NCBI GenBank assembly: GCA_964579765.1
Contig: CAZOIK010000036.1
Span: forward strand, 1-7,267
Direction of reading: 5' to 3'
Length of the DNA stretch: 7,267 bases
From: DATNBT01 sp964579765
GTDB lineage: Bacteria > Acidobacteriota > Vicinamibacteria > Vicinamibacterales > CAVVIG01
Below, piece by piece: positions 6,423-7,267 of the stretch (within the stretch, counting starts at the first letter, position 1; each line of letters starts with the position of its first letter). Both the position numbers and the translations under genes were made by a program. The notes under the pieces are model-generated. The model saw only the letters and a program-made list of their open reading frames with translations. It had not been told where the DNA came from and searched no databases.

Positions 6423-6453
6423 AGCCCGGCCGCGACCTGCGGCCGGGCTTTTT
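6423..6453 (+). terminator. Intrinsic terminator of the small hypothetical gene
   Basis: An 11-bp perfect GC-rich stem, AGCCCGGCCGC (6423-6433) and GCGGCCGGGCT (6439-6449), with loop GACCT, runs into TTTTT (6449-6453). It sits 29 bp after the stop of the 102-aa gene. The last T of the tract is the first base of the TCA that encodes the stop codon of the convergent phosphoglycerate mutase gene. On the minus strand no T-run follows the stem, so it is directional. Confidence 0.93.
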
Positions 6454-7199
6454 CATTTCCGGGAAGTCTGCGCCGCGACGCGCGCCGCCGCGGCGGCCGC
6501 CGCGGCCGGGTCGCCGAGGTAGTAGTGGCGAATCGGCGTGAGGTCGTCGTTCAGCTCGTATACGAGCGGAATGCCGGTCGGAATGTTCAGCTCGACGATG
6601 TCGGCTTCGGACATGTTGTCGAGGTACTTGACGAGAGCGCGCAGGCTGTTGCCGTGCGCCGCGATGATGACGCGCTTGCCGGACCGAATCGCCGGCGCGA
6701 TCGACTCGTGCCAGTACGGCAGAAACCGCGCGACGGTGTCCTTCAGTGATTCGGTGAGCGGCAGCGCTCGAGGGTCGAGGCCCGCGTAGCGCGGATCGCG
6801 CGACGGATGCCGCTCGTCGTCCGCCGTGAGCGCCGGCGGCGGGATGTCGTAGCTCCGCCGCCAGATCTTGATCTGGGCGTCACCGTGCGTCGCCGCCGTC
6901 TCGGCTTTGTTCAGGCCCTGCAGCGCGCCGTAGTGGCGCTCGTTGAGCCGCCAGTCCTTCGCGACCGGAATCCACATCAGATCCAGTTCGTCGAGGGCGA
7001 TCCACAACGTGCGAATCGCGCGCTTCAGGACCGACGTGAACGCGACGTCGAACGTATAGCCGCCCTCGGTGAGCAGGCGCCCGGCCGCGCGCGCCTCTTC
7101 GCGGCCGCGCTCGGACAGATCGACGTCGGTCCAGCCGGTGAAGCGGTTCTCTTTGTTCCACGTGCTTTCGCCGTGGCGGAGCAGAACGAGTGTGATCAT
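6453..7199 (-). CDS. gpmA: 2,3-bisphosphoglycerate-dependent phosphoglycerate mutase
   Basis: Cytosolic glycolytic/gluconeogenic enzyme converting 3-phosphoglycerate to 2-phosphoglycerate through a phosphohistidine. The 248-aa protein has normal family length. Key residues: phosphorylated His9 in LLRHGESTWN, FTGWTDVDLSERG (20-32), Arg60 in SVLKRAIRT, the acid Glu87 in RLNERHYGALQGLNK, and His182 in IAAHGNSLRALVKYL. The insert RSYDIPPPAL and PTGIPLVYEL near the end are characteristic of the cofactor-dependent GpmA branch rather than cobalamin or broad-specificity phosphatases. The C-terminus after YYLGDP has an eight-alanine tract and a short TSRK tail encoded by very GC-rich DNA. ATG 7199 overlaps the stop of the upstream gene as ATGA, with no good ribosome binding site, so it is probably translationally coupled. 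Confidence 0.97.
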   Translation of the reverse strand: MITLVLLRHGESTWNKENRFTGWTDVDLSERGREEARAAGRLLTEGGYTFDVAFTSVLKRAIRTLWIALDELDLMWIPVAKDWRLNERHYGALQGLNKAETAATHGDAQIKIWRRSYDIPPPALTADDERHPSRDPRYAGLDPRALPLTESLKDTVARFLPYWHESIAPAIRSGKRVIIAAHGNSLRALVKYLDNMSEADIVELNIPTGIPLVYELNDDLTPIRHYYLGDPAAAAAAAARVAAQTSRK

Positions 7200-7267
7200 T
7201 TCGAGAGCGCCCTGATCGCCGAGCGTCCGGCGAATGTCGCGGCGCCGTCGAGTTCTTCTTCGATGCG
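7196..7267 (-). CDS. C-terminal end of an unidentified gene, cut by the window edge
   Basis: Reading the minus strand from 7267, the frame RIEEELDGAATFAGRSAI... is open for 23 codons and stops at TGA (7198-7196), which overlaps the ATG of the phosphoglycerate mutase gene in the ATGA arrangement typical of operons. It is too short for a family assignment; the claim rests on the overlap geometry and the protein-like composition. Confidence 0.55.
   Translation of the reverse strand, partial: RIEEELDGAATFAGRSAIRALSK

Noticed and set aside
6480..6510. GCC/GCG-rich simple-sequence stretch as a possible repeat
   Set aside because: It encodes the eight-alanine tract near the end of phosphoglycerate mutase, so it is explained by coding sequence.
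6027..6749. 240-codon plus-strand frame spanning the small hypothetical gene and part of phosphoglycerate mutase
   Set aside because: It runs through an intrinsic terminator and antisense to a conserved enzyme; it is a shadow frame.

Overview
The window looks like chromosomal DNA from a high-G+C bacterium. GC-rich third positions, GTG starts, a GspE/PilB-type ATPase with an added zinc-ribbon tail, and a palindromic intergenic element all suggest Acidobacteriota (perhaps a Vicinamibacteria-like lineage). This placement is an inference, not proven. The window is gene-dense. It opens inside one gene and closes inside another, and I see no rRNA, tRNA, CRISPR array, transposase or phage gene.

Layout: (1) Bases 2-2446 carry three plus-strand genes: the C-terminal part of a type II secretion/type IV pilus assembly ATPase with an extra double zinc ribbon; a J-domain protein with a Pro/Ala-rich linker and an unrecognised C-terminal domain; and a LolD/MacB-type ABC ATPase with no permease after it. 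(2) A 53-bp convergent gap holds a palindromic element whose outer arm contains the stop codon of the next gene. (3) Bases 2500-5877 form a tight minus-strand operon, read right to left: a stand-alone catalytic domain of methylmalonyl-CoA mutase, then OppD/DppD-like and OppF/DppF-like peptide-transporter ATPases. Junctions are TGATG (1 nt shared) and a 14-bp overlap, so translation is probably coupled. (4) Bases 5878-6084 are a divergent intergenic region with a near-consensus sigma70-type promoter on the plus strand. It is followed by a possible 29-codon Cys-containing leader ORF whose TGA stop runs into the Shine-Dalgarno sequence of a 102-aa protein of unknown function. A strong intrinsic terminator ends that unit. 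(5) Bases 6453-7199 (minus) encode 2,3-bisphosphoglycerate-dependent phosphoglycerate mutase, whose ATG overlaps the stop of a further upstream gene cut by the window edge.

Most functions are ordinary: pilus/secretion energisation, chaperone recruitment, ABC transport, propionate/odd-chain carbon handling and glycolysis. The points most worth a second look are the promoter-sORF-small-protein unit at 5921-6453, the palindrome at 2460-2507, and the coupling of a split B12 mutase to peptide-transporter ATPases without permeases or a binding protein in the window.
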